Positions 23,690 to 35,000 of a stretch of DNA of 64,000 bases are shown here, piece by piece. Below the pieces are notes generated by a model. The model saw nothing but the letters and a program-made list of their open reading frames with translations. It did not search any database and had not been told where the DNA came from. The position numbers were made by a program, and so were the translations under genes. This DNA comes from Gnetum montanum. Its lineage: Eukaryota; Streptophyta; Gnetopsida; Gnetales; Gnetaceae. The first letter of the stretch is position 1. Every line of letters begins with the position of its first letter. The stretch covers positions 69,305 through 133,304 of the forward strand of contig MNCI01003890.1 of NCBI GenBank assembly GCA_015680685.1. Reading direction: 5' to 3'.

Positions 23690-24905
23690 AGGGTTAGATC
23701 ACCAAAGGAAACAATAGTTTCTTCACCAGGTAAAGAACTTCATGGAGATCAATGCACACCTCTACAAGGTATGTGTCAATGGCTTGGTTTGTTGGTGTGT
23801 CCTTGATGCTAATCAACTACATGTTCTCCAAGATTCTCATGAAGGCCCTTATGGGGGACACTATGCTGGGAGATGCATGACCATTAAAATCCTGATGGTA
23901 GGGTACTATTGGCCAACACTCTTTAGGGATGCTTACCATTTCATCCCCTCTTATGAATGATGCCAATGGGATGGTGGAATGACTACTCAAATGGAGGGAC
24001 CTCAACAATGGATTCAATCATTAGAACCATTTGACATTTGGGGCATCAATTTCATGGGTCCCATCATGCCCATGTCAAATAGAAAGGTGTACATCATAGT
24101 CACTGTTAACTATTGTACAAAATGGCAGAAGCAGTAGCCATCATTGACTGTACATTTTCTATTATTGCTTGGTTTGGACAACAAAATGTTGTAAATAGGT
24201 TTAGTGTGCAACATGCATTAATTTTTGATAATGGAACTCATTTTACAAGCACTAATTTTCAAAACCTTATGCAATGCTTAGAGGTTGAACACAACCTCAC
24301 AACATCTTGCCATCCCCAAGCTAATGGTCAAGCTGAGGTTACGAATAGGGAAATCATAAGAATACTAACAAGAACTGTTAGCAAGTATAGGAAGGAATAG
24401 AGCATAAAACTCAATGATCCCCTTTGGGCCTACTGCTCAACTTGGAAACTTCATATAGGCTACTCTCCCTATGAGCTTGTTTATAGCAAACTACCAAGAC
24501 TTCCTATTCAATTTGAACTTTGTACACTTTCAACAGCTTATGATCTTGACCTTGACTTAAGTCTAGCCCAAAAAGAACAACTAATGAATCTCAACTTGCT
24601 AGATGAAAATTGATTAGTAGCCTTATCATCGAATGAGTTGCACAAGGCTTATAATAAAAAGCGTCATGACCTAAAAATTTGGAAAGTTAAATTTCAACCA
24701 AGAGATAAGGTTCTCTATTGAAACCCCACACATGTACCTCAATGAAGTAAGTTCCAAACGTTGTGGGAGGGACCTTACATCATTTACAAGACTTTTCCTT
24801 CTGGGGCCATGATGATCTATAAACCTGAGAGCCTAAACAAGAAACTGCTCAATATCCAATAAATTAGGCCTTTCCATGAGCATACGCCAGCTAACTTAAC
24901 AAGCA
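23690..24905 (+). pseudogene. pol: Integrase of element A
   Basis: The zinc-binding region has HEGPYGGHYAG (about 23840-23872), but the first Cys of the CxxC is replaced (PSYE, then a stop). The catalytic core has FDIWGINFMGP (first Asp, about 24035), ALIFDNGTHF (second Asp, about 24215) and HPQANGQAEVTNREI (Glu, about 24310). All three acidic residues survive, spread over different frames. The C-terminal part near 24700 resembles KVLYWNPTHVPQ, with a stop. It ends about 24905 before the 3' UTR. Confidence 0.82.
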
Positions 24906-25111
24906 CCTCATCCAATGGACAACCATGCTCCATATTTTGAATCTCCTCCTTTCAACTTAGTTGTGGGAGAGATGGCCAACCATGCTAATCATTCAAGCGA
25001 CTTCTCAATTTTTTAACTTTTTTGTTTTACACATTTTTTATTTTATAGCTTTTTGTTTTACATCTTTTTATTTTTATGTTATTAATCTTTTCTAATTTCT
25101 TTTACACCATC
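24906..25111 (+). other. 3' UTR of element A, left part
   Basis: This begins around GGGAGAGATGGCCAACCATGC (24965), a block also found in C (62922) and, on the minus strand, in B (about 46765). It stops at the B insertion. The rest of this UTR resumes at 49217, directly after B. Confidence 0.8.
25107..25111 (+). repeat. Target site duplication of element B, left copy
   Basis: CCATC at 25107-25111 is repeated exactly at 49212-49216, on the other side of element B. The uninterrupted homologue in element C reads TTTTACAACATCGTTTATACC at about 63027-63047, which matches TTTTACACCATC (25100-25111) joined to GTTAGTACA (49217). Confidence 0.92.
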
Positions 25112-26006
25112 TGATGAGCGACGGGGTACCCCTATGCCCAACCATATGAATCATGGGCATTCATGTGCAACTTGGTCGAATTTTGTAGCCTACAAGCACT
25201 TTCATACACCAAACTCTAGCCAGCAAAACCTTAGTTAGAATAGTCGTTGTCTTCCCAACCTCACTTGTGATATTCTAAAGTGATGGTTAAGTGAGATTGA
25301 GGCAAATTATTTTTATTGGTTTTCTTTTTATCTTTTAAGGTATATTTCTTTAATTGTAGAGAATGGAAAGTTGTGTAATTTATAATTGTTCTACTCTATC
25401 GCTTAACTCTCCCTAGCATAAGCAACTGATCCCATCTTCCATGCACATCCTGAGCATACCCTAACCACTATTTGGTTACTAGACGTTAAGCATCACTGGG
25501 TTACCAAGTGTTTAATATATGTTTGAGATGGTCGTGCTTATGGTTCTCATAAAATATGAAAGGACAATAACAGTAAAGTGATAACAATAAAAGCTTCTAA
25601 AATTATTAAAGCGTTGAAATATTAAACTATTAAAATGCTTAAGTGATTAAATCCAAATGCTGCAAGGAATGCCCAAAAAGCTTGTCTTTATTGCCGGTCA
25701 CACCAATGGGCTCAGGTACATTAGCGCTCAAATAAAGAGCCATACACCTTTCTCACACCTATTGTGGGTACTTGGAAAATATTCTAACTCTTACAGGAAC
25801 AAATTACAAGAGTTTTGCTACAACTACTCCAAAAGATGCCATAAATGTGATGGGTGCATGCATATTTATAGCTAGAGATAGACACTACATTAACAAAGTC
25901 ATGTTAACGCATGGATGGATACATTGATGGGCTCATGTCACCGTGGCCACATCAACGAGGCTCCATTAACGTGGCCCAATCGACATATCAACTGAACACT
26001 TCATCA
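25112..26006 (-). repeat. 3' LTR of element B (U3 type iii)
   Basis: On the minus strand it starts TGATGAAGTGTTCAGTTG and ends GGTACCCCGTCGCTCATCA. It is 895 bp, the same length as its partner at 48317-49211. The TATA box (TATAAATATG on the minus strand) is at about 25861-25870. The U3 has repeated GTTAATG and GTTAACATG units. The family motif GGGTTACCAAG-type repeats are present near 25490. Confidence 0.92.
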
Positions 26007-26016
26007 TACCCCCACA
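26007..26016 (-). promoter_or_regulatory. Polypurine tract of element B
   Basis: The minus-strand sequence TTGTGGGGGTA directly precedes the 3' LTR. The same G-rich end followed by TGATGA occurs at 4546-4555 (CGTGGGGGTA) and 52001-52010 (CGTGCGGGTA). Confidence 0.8.
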
Positions 26017-26385
26017 ACTATGTGGAAACTCATCCTCGAGTTTATTACAGTTTGGAAGGTATGAAGTTATTACAACACACATGACGAAACACATCTACAT
26101 GAACACTAACTCTATTGACATACCAAGTGCCCAAGTGTACGGAAGAAATAAATTACAAAATTATGGTGTTCAGAGACAAAATTAAACACCATAATAGCAA
26201 TGGATTCTCCACCTTACCGAAAAATGCTAAAGTTGCTGGAGAAGGTCACACCGTCCCTAGTGGCGATGTTTCTGATGGGCCTTCACCAACTTCTGGTGCA
26301 TGTGGCGGTTGTGGTAGTTGTGGCATTGATGATAGTTGCCTTGCAGCAGCTGCAACCTTTGGAGGTAATCAAAAAGCCTCCAACA
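26017..26385 (-). other. 3' end of the env-position gene/UTR of element B, cut off by D
   Basis: The minus strand carries CCGTACACTTGGGCACTTGG, which matches CCATACACTTGGGCACTC near 51853 at the 3' end of element A, and GAGGATGAGTTT next to the purine tract. No reliable reading frame remains. The upstream part of the same gene resumes at 42097, right of element D. Confidence 0.6.
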
Positions 26386-27647
26386 TGAAACACCGTGAAA
26401 TTTCAAGACCTCGGTGATTCAACAAAGTCTCGAAGTTTAGGCAAGCATCTTCACAAGTACAGCGTCAAAACATCCAGGCGATGGGCACATCTCAGCAAGT
26501 TTTCTTTTTTGGTTAAGGGCCTACTATGCTACGCTACGTAGCTCAGTGTAGCAGACTTCAGGAGGATAGAATAGAACAAGGGATGCACAGTGATCACACT
26601 CCAACTTTGCAAGTTAGTCATGTTTCAAAATACCTTAACTTTTTGCGTATTACACCGCATTACACTATGCAGCGTAACGCAGCATAAAGCAAGCAACACA
26701 ACTGAGTTAGCCGTAGCAACAAGGATAACAAAATTCAAGCAGTAGCAGTCATTACACTAGGATATGCATCCTAGTGTATTGTAGCATAGCCGTGGGACAA
26801 TTTGCTACCGAAGAGTCCATCAACGCTAAAGACAAGGGTGGTTATGCTATACTACGCTTCAAAGCATAGCACAGTGTAACGTCATAAGCCTCAGCTATAG
26901 CACATCAGGTCAATGGCATTTTGTGGGCCCAGGACACATGTCATCTAAACTGCATTTTTCTCCTAACCCTAATCTTATAAATACCTCGGCGAACAATGCT
27001 CAAAGGGTTGACAATTTTTTGGCAAAAAAGATTAGCGGGAAGATAAGAAAGAGTTGGTAACAAAAGAGCATTGACGGGGACAAAGAGAGGCTTTTGGTCA
27101 GAGATTTCAAGTGAGCGAGCATTTTTCTTCAAGCCTGACTCCCTTATGCTTAGATTGGCTAGTGAACAAGGTAGATTGGCCCTTGCTTGTTTAATCTTTA
27201 AATAGCTTCTTGTTGGTAGCGGATACTTCGTCCAAACCAGAATCTGCTTACAAATCCTGTTGTATTCATCATATTTGACTATAAGATAAATCCCAGATCT
27301 CGGGATCATACATTTTCCAAATTCTTTAATTCATTACACCTTACTTACATTGATTTTACAGTTATTTTGCATAGTTTACATCGTTGTCATTGTTTTCAAG
27401 ATCCGATCTTGGAGCAGATCTCGTTTTCTCGTCAAATCGATGTTATATTTTTACATTAATTTGACTCCTCGTTGTATGATCAGTGACAAGTTTACTGATT
27501 AAATAAGTCCCTGTTTGATCGGTAAGATCATTCAGGGCACCTCGAATCCGTTCTCTCAAGCATAGCCCTCACACGGATCCGAGGTTGGAACTATGTACGC
27601 GGAAATCCTCTTGGTGTTTCCAGCAACCGACATTTTCCGTCATTACA
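26386..27647 (+). repeat. 5' LTR of element D
   Basis: It starts TGAAACACCGTGAAATTTC and ends near CGTCATTACA, about 1262 bp. The U3 (26530-26930) is crowded with variants of GCTACGCTACG and has a 10-bp hairpin, ACACTAGGAT-ATGC-ATCCTAGTGT (26754-26777). A TATA box (TTATAAATACC) lies at about 26975. The first 89 bp recur at 42008-42096 with about eight differences. Confidence 0.8.
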
Positions 27648-27653
27648 GTTTTT

Positions 27654-27671
27654 TGGCGCTAGAAGGAGGGC
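27654..27671 (+). promoter_or_regulatory. Primer binding site of element D
   Basis: TGGCGCTAGAAGGAGGGC follows the LTR after a short T-run. The position and TGGCGC start fit a tRNA 3' end complement. I cannot assign the tRNA with certainty. It differs from the tRNA-Asp site of the Athila-like elements. Confidence 0.65.
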
Positions 27672-27902
27672 CTGAACCTCCGGTCTGCATTTCATGGGTA
27701 GTCTTATAAGCTGTCTATACCCATTAGTGACTAACGCAAACGTGATACCTCCATGGTTGTTTACGTGATCGTGTGCTACAAATCGGTTGCTCCGACGATT
27801 CCTTTGGAATCTAGCAGGACAAAAAGTCCACGTTTGCCTTTAGCCCCCTTTTGCCTTTATGATCCTTATCCTCGTCATCATTGTCTTCTAGCTACGTAGA
27901 GA

Positions 27903-30322
27903 ATGGCTGCAACAACTACCACCGTTTCCACCACTAGTCTTGAAACCCCCTTGACGACGCAGGCTATGCCTGTTGTTGTCGAGCCATCGACCAACTCAGT
28001 GCGGTTGCATCAGTCCCTCAAGATTTAAAATAAGGAGCCTGAAGGGCATGCGTGGTAAATGCAACATTACAACTTCCTCTATGCCAAACTTATGGAGAAT
28101 TTTCCAATGTACCCACAGGAACTTGAAGAGAAATGCGAATACGAGTTCATTTATTGTAACGGGAAAAAATTCATTCCTTCACTTAACACTCCTATACACC
28201 TGAAAGACTAGTAGTAGTGGATGTTGGATCAACTCTTAATGGCTAGGGCGTCAACGGAACAACGAGATGCGATGTTCCGTGATGAAGTGCTCCACGATGG
28301 GCAAGAAGACCTAGATGCCCACTTCGAGGAAGGCAGTCACGCTAGCTTTGTTATGGCTCCTCCCTCCACAACGTCCCCTGCAGATCCATTTGTTATGGTC
28401 ACTACGCCTTTATCATTGTCTATTGCTGACCATGTGGCACAATCATCACATCGACATTTCCTCTCTCTGGCTCCTTTTTTGGATGTCGTCCCTTCACAGA
28501 TCATTCGTCCGCAGCCGCAGTTAGCGAACCCATTGCATGGCGTGCCTACACCTACATTACCATATGTGTACGTGGTACCCACTTCGCAATTACACATAGC
28601 TTCTGCATTCATCCCAGCTCTCGCTCCCGCACCACCACAATCAACGGCAGGACCCACCACTACACGTGGTGGGCTCCAAGTACGTCACCCCTGGTAGCAC
28701 AGCCTACATAGATGTTCCATCTCGCTCATCATCATCCACATCAAGCCTCGTAAGGAGTAAATCTAACTACAGTGTCATAGTCTGTGCCCCTAGCTATGCA
28801 AATAGCGTATCCTGTGGCACAATCGACAGTTGTTACCCCGCCCACACCACCTATCGAGTGGTGGATGACACAGGTGGTACTGCCTGCAAGATCAGTTTTG
28901 ACCACATCACTCACAGGTCATGCTATGGCCTCTATCCCGCCACCAATCGTGGCTTCCCCAGCTATTTCACAACCAACCTCTTCACCCTCGAGTCTAGATC
29001 AAGCCTTCCAACTTATTCAAACCCTTACTGAGGAGGTTAATCACCTCAAGGTTGCTGGTTCTGACACAATACAAGTCATGGATTTCTACCATGATGATCC
29101 TATTAGTCTGGCAGTACCCATCTTGTCGCTACCTCCTGGGATGTCACTTCCCCATTTTACGAAATATAATGGAGAAGCCAATCCCAACGCTCATCTAGTT
29201 ACTTTTAGGTCAGAGTTGTTGTTGTTGCAACAATGGCCACATAACATCATCTGCGTTTTCGCTATGTCCCTAATGGGTAAAGCTTTAGATTGGTATCGTG
29301 TGCTTCCATGCTCTTCTATCTCGACCTTTGAAGAGCTGCTGACTCAATTCGTAACTCGTTTCAAATACAACTTGAAACCAGAGGTCACGCTAGATCAGTT
29401 GATGGGAGTTAAACAAGATCCGCTCGAGCCAGTCCAAAAGTTTATATAGCAGTGGAGCGCCACCTTGAATGAAATCCGTGAACCCATCGCGGAGGCCCAT
29501 CTGTTGGCGATCTTCAAGGGGGCAGTCAACGACTTCATTAAGTCTAAATTGTATTACCTCGCTCCTCGCTCCCTCAGCTAAGCTTTCGCTTAGACCAAGA
29601 GCATCCAAGACACGGCAAAGGCTAGCAAAGACTCGACGTATGTGGTCTATAAAAATGCCCACAACAAAAGCAAAGAAAAGGGCAAGGTGACCGCAACAAT
29701 AGTGGTAGCCATAGCTGAAGAAGCTAAAAAGAAAATTAATAACAAGAGAATGACCACAGCTCCTGCTGAGGCCACAACTAGCTCAAACAATGCCGATCAG
29801 CAAACGACATCAACTTCTAAGACATCGACCTAGTTGAAGCCTAATTTTGAGCGTAAAGATCGCTCAAAATATACGGCTCTACTTGTAAAGCCTTCAGAGC
29901 TTCTAAGGAAACTTCTAGGAATTGGTCACATTCAACACAAGAAGGTGTCCGAGGAGGGTTTGAAACACCACCGAAAACATTGTGAGTTGCTCAAGAATCC
30001 CTCCTTGGCCTTGCCAAATGAACCACCAGTTCCCAAAAACTTTAGACTGGACCGTTTCTGCGACTACCACCAGTTGTGTGGACATGACACGGACTACTGC
30101 TGGGCGTTGAAAGATGACATTCAATGCATGATTGATCAAGGAAAGCTGATCCTAGATAGTACTAGTCTAGTTCGTCCAGAAAATCAGTCTATGCATGTGT
30201 ACCAAGACCCATTAAATGCAAATAACGTAGGGTACACTATTAATGCAGTGGGTATGAATGGTGATAGCCCAGCACAGTCGAAGCAACCCTTCATGCTACG
30301 TGTGCCTCCTCGCCCACCTTAG
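27903..30322 (+). pseudogene. gag: Gag of element D (Tat type), stop-containing
   Basis: ATG at 27903 opens a Thr-rich N-terminus. A Pro-rich region follows (28350-28680). The capsid core is best seen at 28784-29449: MSLPHFTKYNGEANPNAHL, then MGKALDWYRVLP and FVTRFKYNL. A stop at 29447-29449 interrupts it, and the frame then goes on through AIFKGAVNDFIKSKLYYLAP to a Lys-rich linker. The zinc finger FCDYHQLCGHDTDYCWAL is intact at 30046-30105. The frame closes at 30322. Capsid function is inferred from family. Confidence 0.85.
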
Positions 30323-31049
30323 ATGAAAAAACCCATCAACATCGACGAGCGCAGTGCTGCAATAGCCTTTTGTCCTTCGAGTCTCGCCTCAGACGTTTTT
30401 CCCGCAACTGAATGTCGTTAAACTCGCAGCCTAGCTCGTGCCCACACCTAAGGCACCCTTTGTCATCAGAGTGCCAAAGTCTTTAGCTGCTTCTACTATG
30501 TGGGGGCAAACATCTAAGTCAATGCCCCAACCTCAACCTACAACGAGAGGAGAAGGGAGTACGATAGAAAAAGTAGCCAAGGACCGCCTTACGCTAGGGT
30601 TTTCTTAGCTTACGCCTCTCGCCTCAACACCCTTGGCCTCTCCTCCCCCTAAAAAGGATGACGTTACATAGATGCAACCATCTTCTCCCTGCCTAAGAAA
30701 ACATAGTCCTCAACCAGAAACCGTTCCTCCTTGAGAGATCCGTCTCCTGGGATGAATGGAAGAACAGAAAAGAAACAAACAACCAGACCATGGGCATAAT
30801 CTCTTTGATTCTTTTACGCAAGTCAAGGAGGCTCTCAAACAGAAAAATACAACCCTGAGCTTGTATGACTTGCTGATTACATCCCAAAGGCATCGTGAAG
30901 CCATGGTTCGCATGCTGACATCCATACCCATCGAAAAAAGCTTGCCAGCAGATGAAGAAGCAATCCATTCGATCATGCTTCCTCCTGTTGCTGAATGACC
31001 ATAGTCTTCACAATTGACATTCCATGACCAGTCCATTAAGGATGATCCA

Positions 31050-31680
31050 GAAAAGGGTCAGGTGACAACAACACCCATGTTCATTACTATCTAGGTCAGC
31101 CAATATAGGATCCGGAGAGTACACGTAGATGACAGGGCCACTGCCAATGTCATTCCATTTCCCATAGTGGACAAACTAGGTTTGATCGATCAGATTAATC
31201 CCATGACAATGTCATGCTTGAAGTCATTTAACAGAGCACGAGTGCAAGTTAAGGAAACAGTGCAGATCAACTTCGTAGCAGGGGATCAATTCTCCACAAA
31301 CGCAGTGTTCATCGTCTATTGAGAAGATGTCCAGCTTCAACCTAATCTTAGGGAGGTCTTAGTTGGCTCAACTAAGGGCTGTCTCATCACCCATTCACCA
31401 AGAAATCCACTTGCCCGATGCGGGAGGGGAAGTGATCATCCATGGTGATAAGATGACCCCTCAAACTGTCAACAACATAGAAATGGAACAGGGTTTGGAG
31501 ATTGAAATCCTCGAAGATCAAACTCCTATCCCAATAGTTGAACAGGTTGACATAGTGGCTAATGAAAGCTTGACTTGGGCTGAACTACCCTTCCAAGGAG
31601 GAGATGGTAGCGTAGAGGAATGCTGTAATAAGCCTCCTCTTCCATACGCATCGTCAAACCTAAAAACGATCAAGAAATAG
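31050..31680 (+). pseudogene. pro: Protease region of element D
   Basis: The catalytic region is RRVHVDDRATANVIPFPIVD (about 31105-31165), where Tat proteases have VDxGAxxNV. The Gly is Arg, so the site is dead. INFVAGDQFSTNAVFIVY and an Asp/Glu-rich tail follow to about 31680. One stop (TGA, 31321) splits it. The stretch 30323-31050 before it is a Pro-rich spacer of broken frames, including 30756-30998 (KNTTLSLYDLLITSQRHR). Confidence 0.7.
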
Positions 31681-31689
31681 CTGCGGAGC

Positions 31690-31920
31690 TAGAAAATAAA
31701 CACGTTAGCATGACATATAGTATCAGTCCACATTCTTTACTATTATGCAGTTTACATTCTTTCTCGTTGCATCGTTATCATTACGCGTTTTTATACGCAT
31801 CCCGCCCGCTATGGCCTAAAACTGGCGATTTTGTTTATTCTTTTTCATGCATGATGGCTTGGCTCAATATGGCCTTAAACTATCATAAGCCCATAGTGGC
31901 CTAAAATGTGTAACCTTTCT
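31690..31920 (+). repeat. Scattered copies of the D 3' UTR repeat, left of the antisense gene
   Basis: CCGCTATGGCCTAAAACTGGC (about 31808), ATGGCCTTAAACTATC (about 31869) and AGTGGCCTAAAATGTG (about 31895) resemble the units of the 3' UTR array, such as CCGCTACGATGTAAAAGTGG at 40417. They lie just downstream of the antisense gene's stop. Confidence 0.5.
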
Positions 31921-32053
31921 AACAACGCATTTTTCCTTTTCATAAACATCAAAATATTTTCTTTTACAATCGCCATTAACCAACTTAAAAAACCACAAAA
32001 GTTATCCTTTATTCGCTTTCATTACACCAATATGTTTAGCCAATATCGCTATT

Positions 32054-35000
32054 CTACACGTCCCCTTTCTTGCCAACTCCATCTACGTCATCCAACTCCA
32101 CATCCGCCTCATGAGGGTCTTCCTCATTAGGATCTCCTTCGGGTAGATTCTCTTCATGGGCATGATCATCTTTGTGAGGTTCCTCCTCATGGGGACCTTC
32201 TTTGTGTCAATCCTACAATTCAACATGAAGCAACGTTAGCGTCGCCATCGAAATCATTGACGTAAGAATAATACAACAGTCACGTAGCTTACCTGTGATG
32301 GTCCTACATCGGTTGCGAAAGGAATTTGTTTCAGGCCGACTAACAAGCATTGCATAATCTCATCCTTAGTGAGCTCTACCCAAACGCCATCTCCTAAATC
32401 AGTTTCAGCCTTTACTTTTCCCTTTTCCATAGGAGTCCACTGGGGTGGTTCAGGAAAAAAGGAAGGGATAGTAGTCTCCCCGCCGGGGAGGGTCATCTCT
32501 CTCTCAAGAGAGGCACTTATTGTCACTTATTCCTGAAACTTTTCATAGGCTCCAGAAGCATCGATAACATCGAGGAACAGCCGGAGGGACCACACCTCAA
32601 CCGTGGAATCTCTGTAATGTTGGCAGTAGGCGGCACATTCCTACTTATACATGTGTTTATGATTTTTTTGTGACTGCCCCCATTCTTGGACCCTCGAGCT
32701 AAAATCCTTCCAGTCTTGGTTCTTCTAGGCTAGGAGATCCAGTTGCATCCGTTGTTCGATGAGCTCACGGCTAGCTTGGACATTGTTCTTGACGACCATC
32801 CAATAGCGGGTGTAGTCAATCATAGTTGTTCACCAACTCTCGTCATTAATATCTCAAGCTTGTAGAAATTTGTTCCTAGACTCAAGGTCCTCAACCTTAG
32901 TAGTTAGGGCCATTTTCTCTTTTTCTGCTTTCTGCAGCCTCTTCTAGAGGTCTTCATTAATGTTCAAACTCTCCCATAGAGAAAGGGTTGAGCGTAACAC
33001 ACATTTACGCATCTCGTCGTAAACGCGAAGTGGCACTTCGGTTACCTCTGGTGAAGGTTCAGGAGCAGCGTCTACGCCAATAGGCTCTTTAGGATCCCAT
33101 TTGAGGCAAGATGCTATGACATGAGGATGTTAATTAGATGCGATAGAAAATGCAATGTGATAATCTCAATAATTCCCGCGTAGCAATAGTGACGTACCAA
33201 TCTTAGGATTGATTCGCTCCAAGTGATTGATCATGTCATTCACAATTCCCTCCATGAAAGCAAATTTGTCAAGAGCCTCAAGCCAATGATGAGTAGGGGT
33301 TATTGATGAATGTACACCACTATTATTAGAAGTGCCTACTACGCAAAAAAAATGAGTTAAACATAACACAACAGACAAAGGTAAAATTTGAGACAAAGGC
33401 AAGTGGCCAAACTCACCAACGATGAGCCGCTCTTTCCTTTCCAGCCTATCCAAAAGGGCTGCAACATCTTCTACGCTTATCTTCCCCTTAGGCATAGGAG
33501 CCTACATACTGCCCACATTGTCAATAGGGGCCTCCTTCTCCAAAACTAGGACTCCTTCTCCACATTGCAGGACTATGGCCCCTATTTCAGGGGTCAGTCC
33601 CTCTACATCTTTCCTTTTTCCTGTAAAACGCATCATAGTTAACAAAAACACAGAAACAGAAAAAAAAAATTTACTCACTTTTCACGAGCGCTACGCGACA
33701 CAACGACGTCTATACATAGCGTAACATTCATAAACTAATTATGCATCTCTCTACTTACCAATCGAGGAATGGCTCCGGTGAAACTTAATTTGCAGTTTTC
33801 TTCCCTCTTCATCAGTCAGGCTGGGAGACTCCACAGTTGGACGACACTTTCTTTGCTGAACCGATGAAGCTACTATTTTTGCTGCTAGGTGCGTCCCCCT
33901 TGATGCACTATCGGTGTAAGAAGGAGACACCCCACCCACGCTGTCTTGGCCTCGAACGAGAGGCACCACCCGATCCTTAGTTGTTAGTGAAAACGACTCC
34001 TCGATACCTTCAGGAGGATCTTGGGATTGGACGATGTGGAAGACCTAGGAAATCCATGGTTTGGAGATCTAGTTACGATCCTGTTACACCCAGACCCCAT
34101 TCCTGCGAACCACCAGGAATTCGGAAAAACATCGGAAACAAGCTATGAAGAAGGAAAAATGCACATTGAAACAAGACTCAAGCTTCTTGCGAAGCTTGAC
34201 CATTTCAGCTTGTAGGCCTTTAGCAAGGTGCTTAACCCAATTATATCATGTCCCCTCCTCCATAACCTCCCGCATGATCCAGGCCTGCTCTATGCCAAGG
34301 ATTTTTCCTTGGGAGAGTAGCTTAGGGAAAGCACGAGCTCGGAAGAGGGGGTAAATGATATTAGCCACCTCTAGTTTGATCTTATCAGCGTAGATGCCTT
34401 TTGGTTCTTTTTTAACCTCTAGCCACTCCTCTATGTCCTTCTGATGTTTAGAACTCTTTTTTGATCTTTCTTCCACTAGGAGACCATAAGAAGGAATGCC
34501 AAAAAAGTCGACGAACAGTTGAGCGTTAATATCAAAACTCACGCGCACATTATGCACACGCATGTGAAGATGCTTGGCTTGTTCGCTGAAGCAGTCGACT
34601 AGGGCCAACATTTCAACTACTGTGACATCAGGGGTTATGGCTAGAAATAGCTCCATCAGTCTAGCTTCCTAGAGATTATTGGTTATGACAGCTGGGATCG
34701 CTCCGTGGCAAAGCCAGCATTGTGCTTCATTCAGGTTACCATAGTGGAAGAAGATGGTGGTTGCGTCATGCCCAGAGGCTATCACCATGACCTCCCGTGA
34801 TTCTTTAGCTATGAACACACAAAAAAATAGGTTAGACAAAATAACAAAATAGTAAAATCTCATACACTGTTCTCATTCTGTAGGGTTACATAGTTGATCA
34901 GTGTAGTGTAACTTACTGCATCCAAAGGGCAAAGGAAACAGTGGGATGTGCTCTTGCATGTCATCAACGGTGATGGGATGATCTAAAGTCCACTCCTTAT

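Noticed and set aside
28337-28660. Minus-strand frame rich in Cys and Gly opposite the D gag
   Set aside because: It mirrors the Pro/Ala-rich Gag sequence on the other strand and has no independent support.
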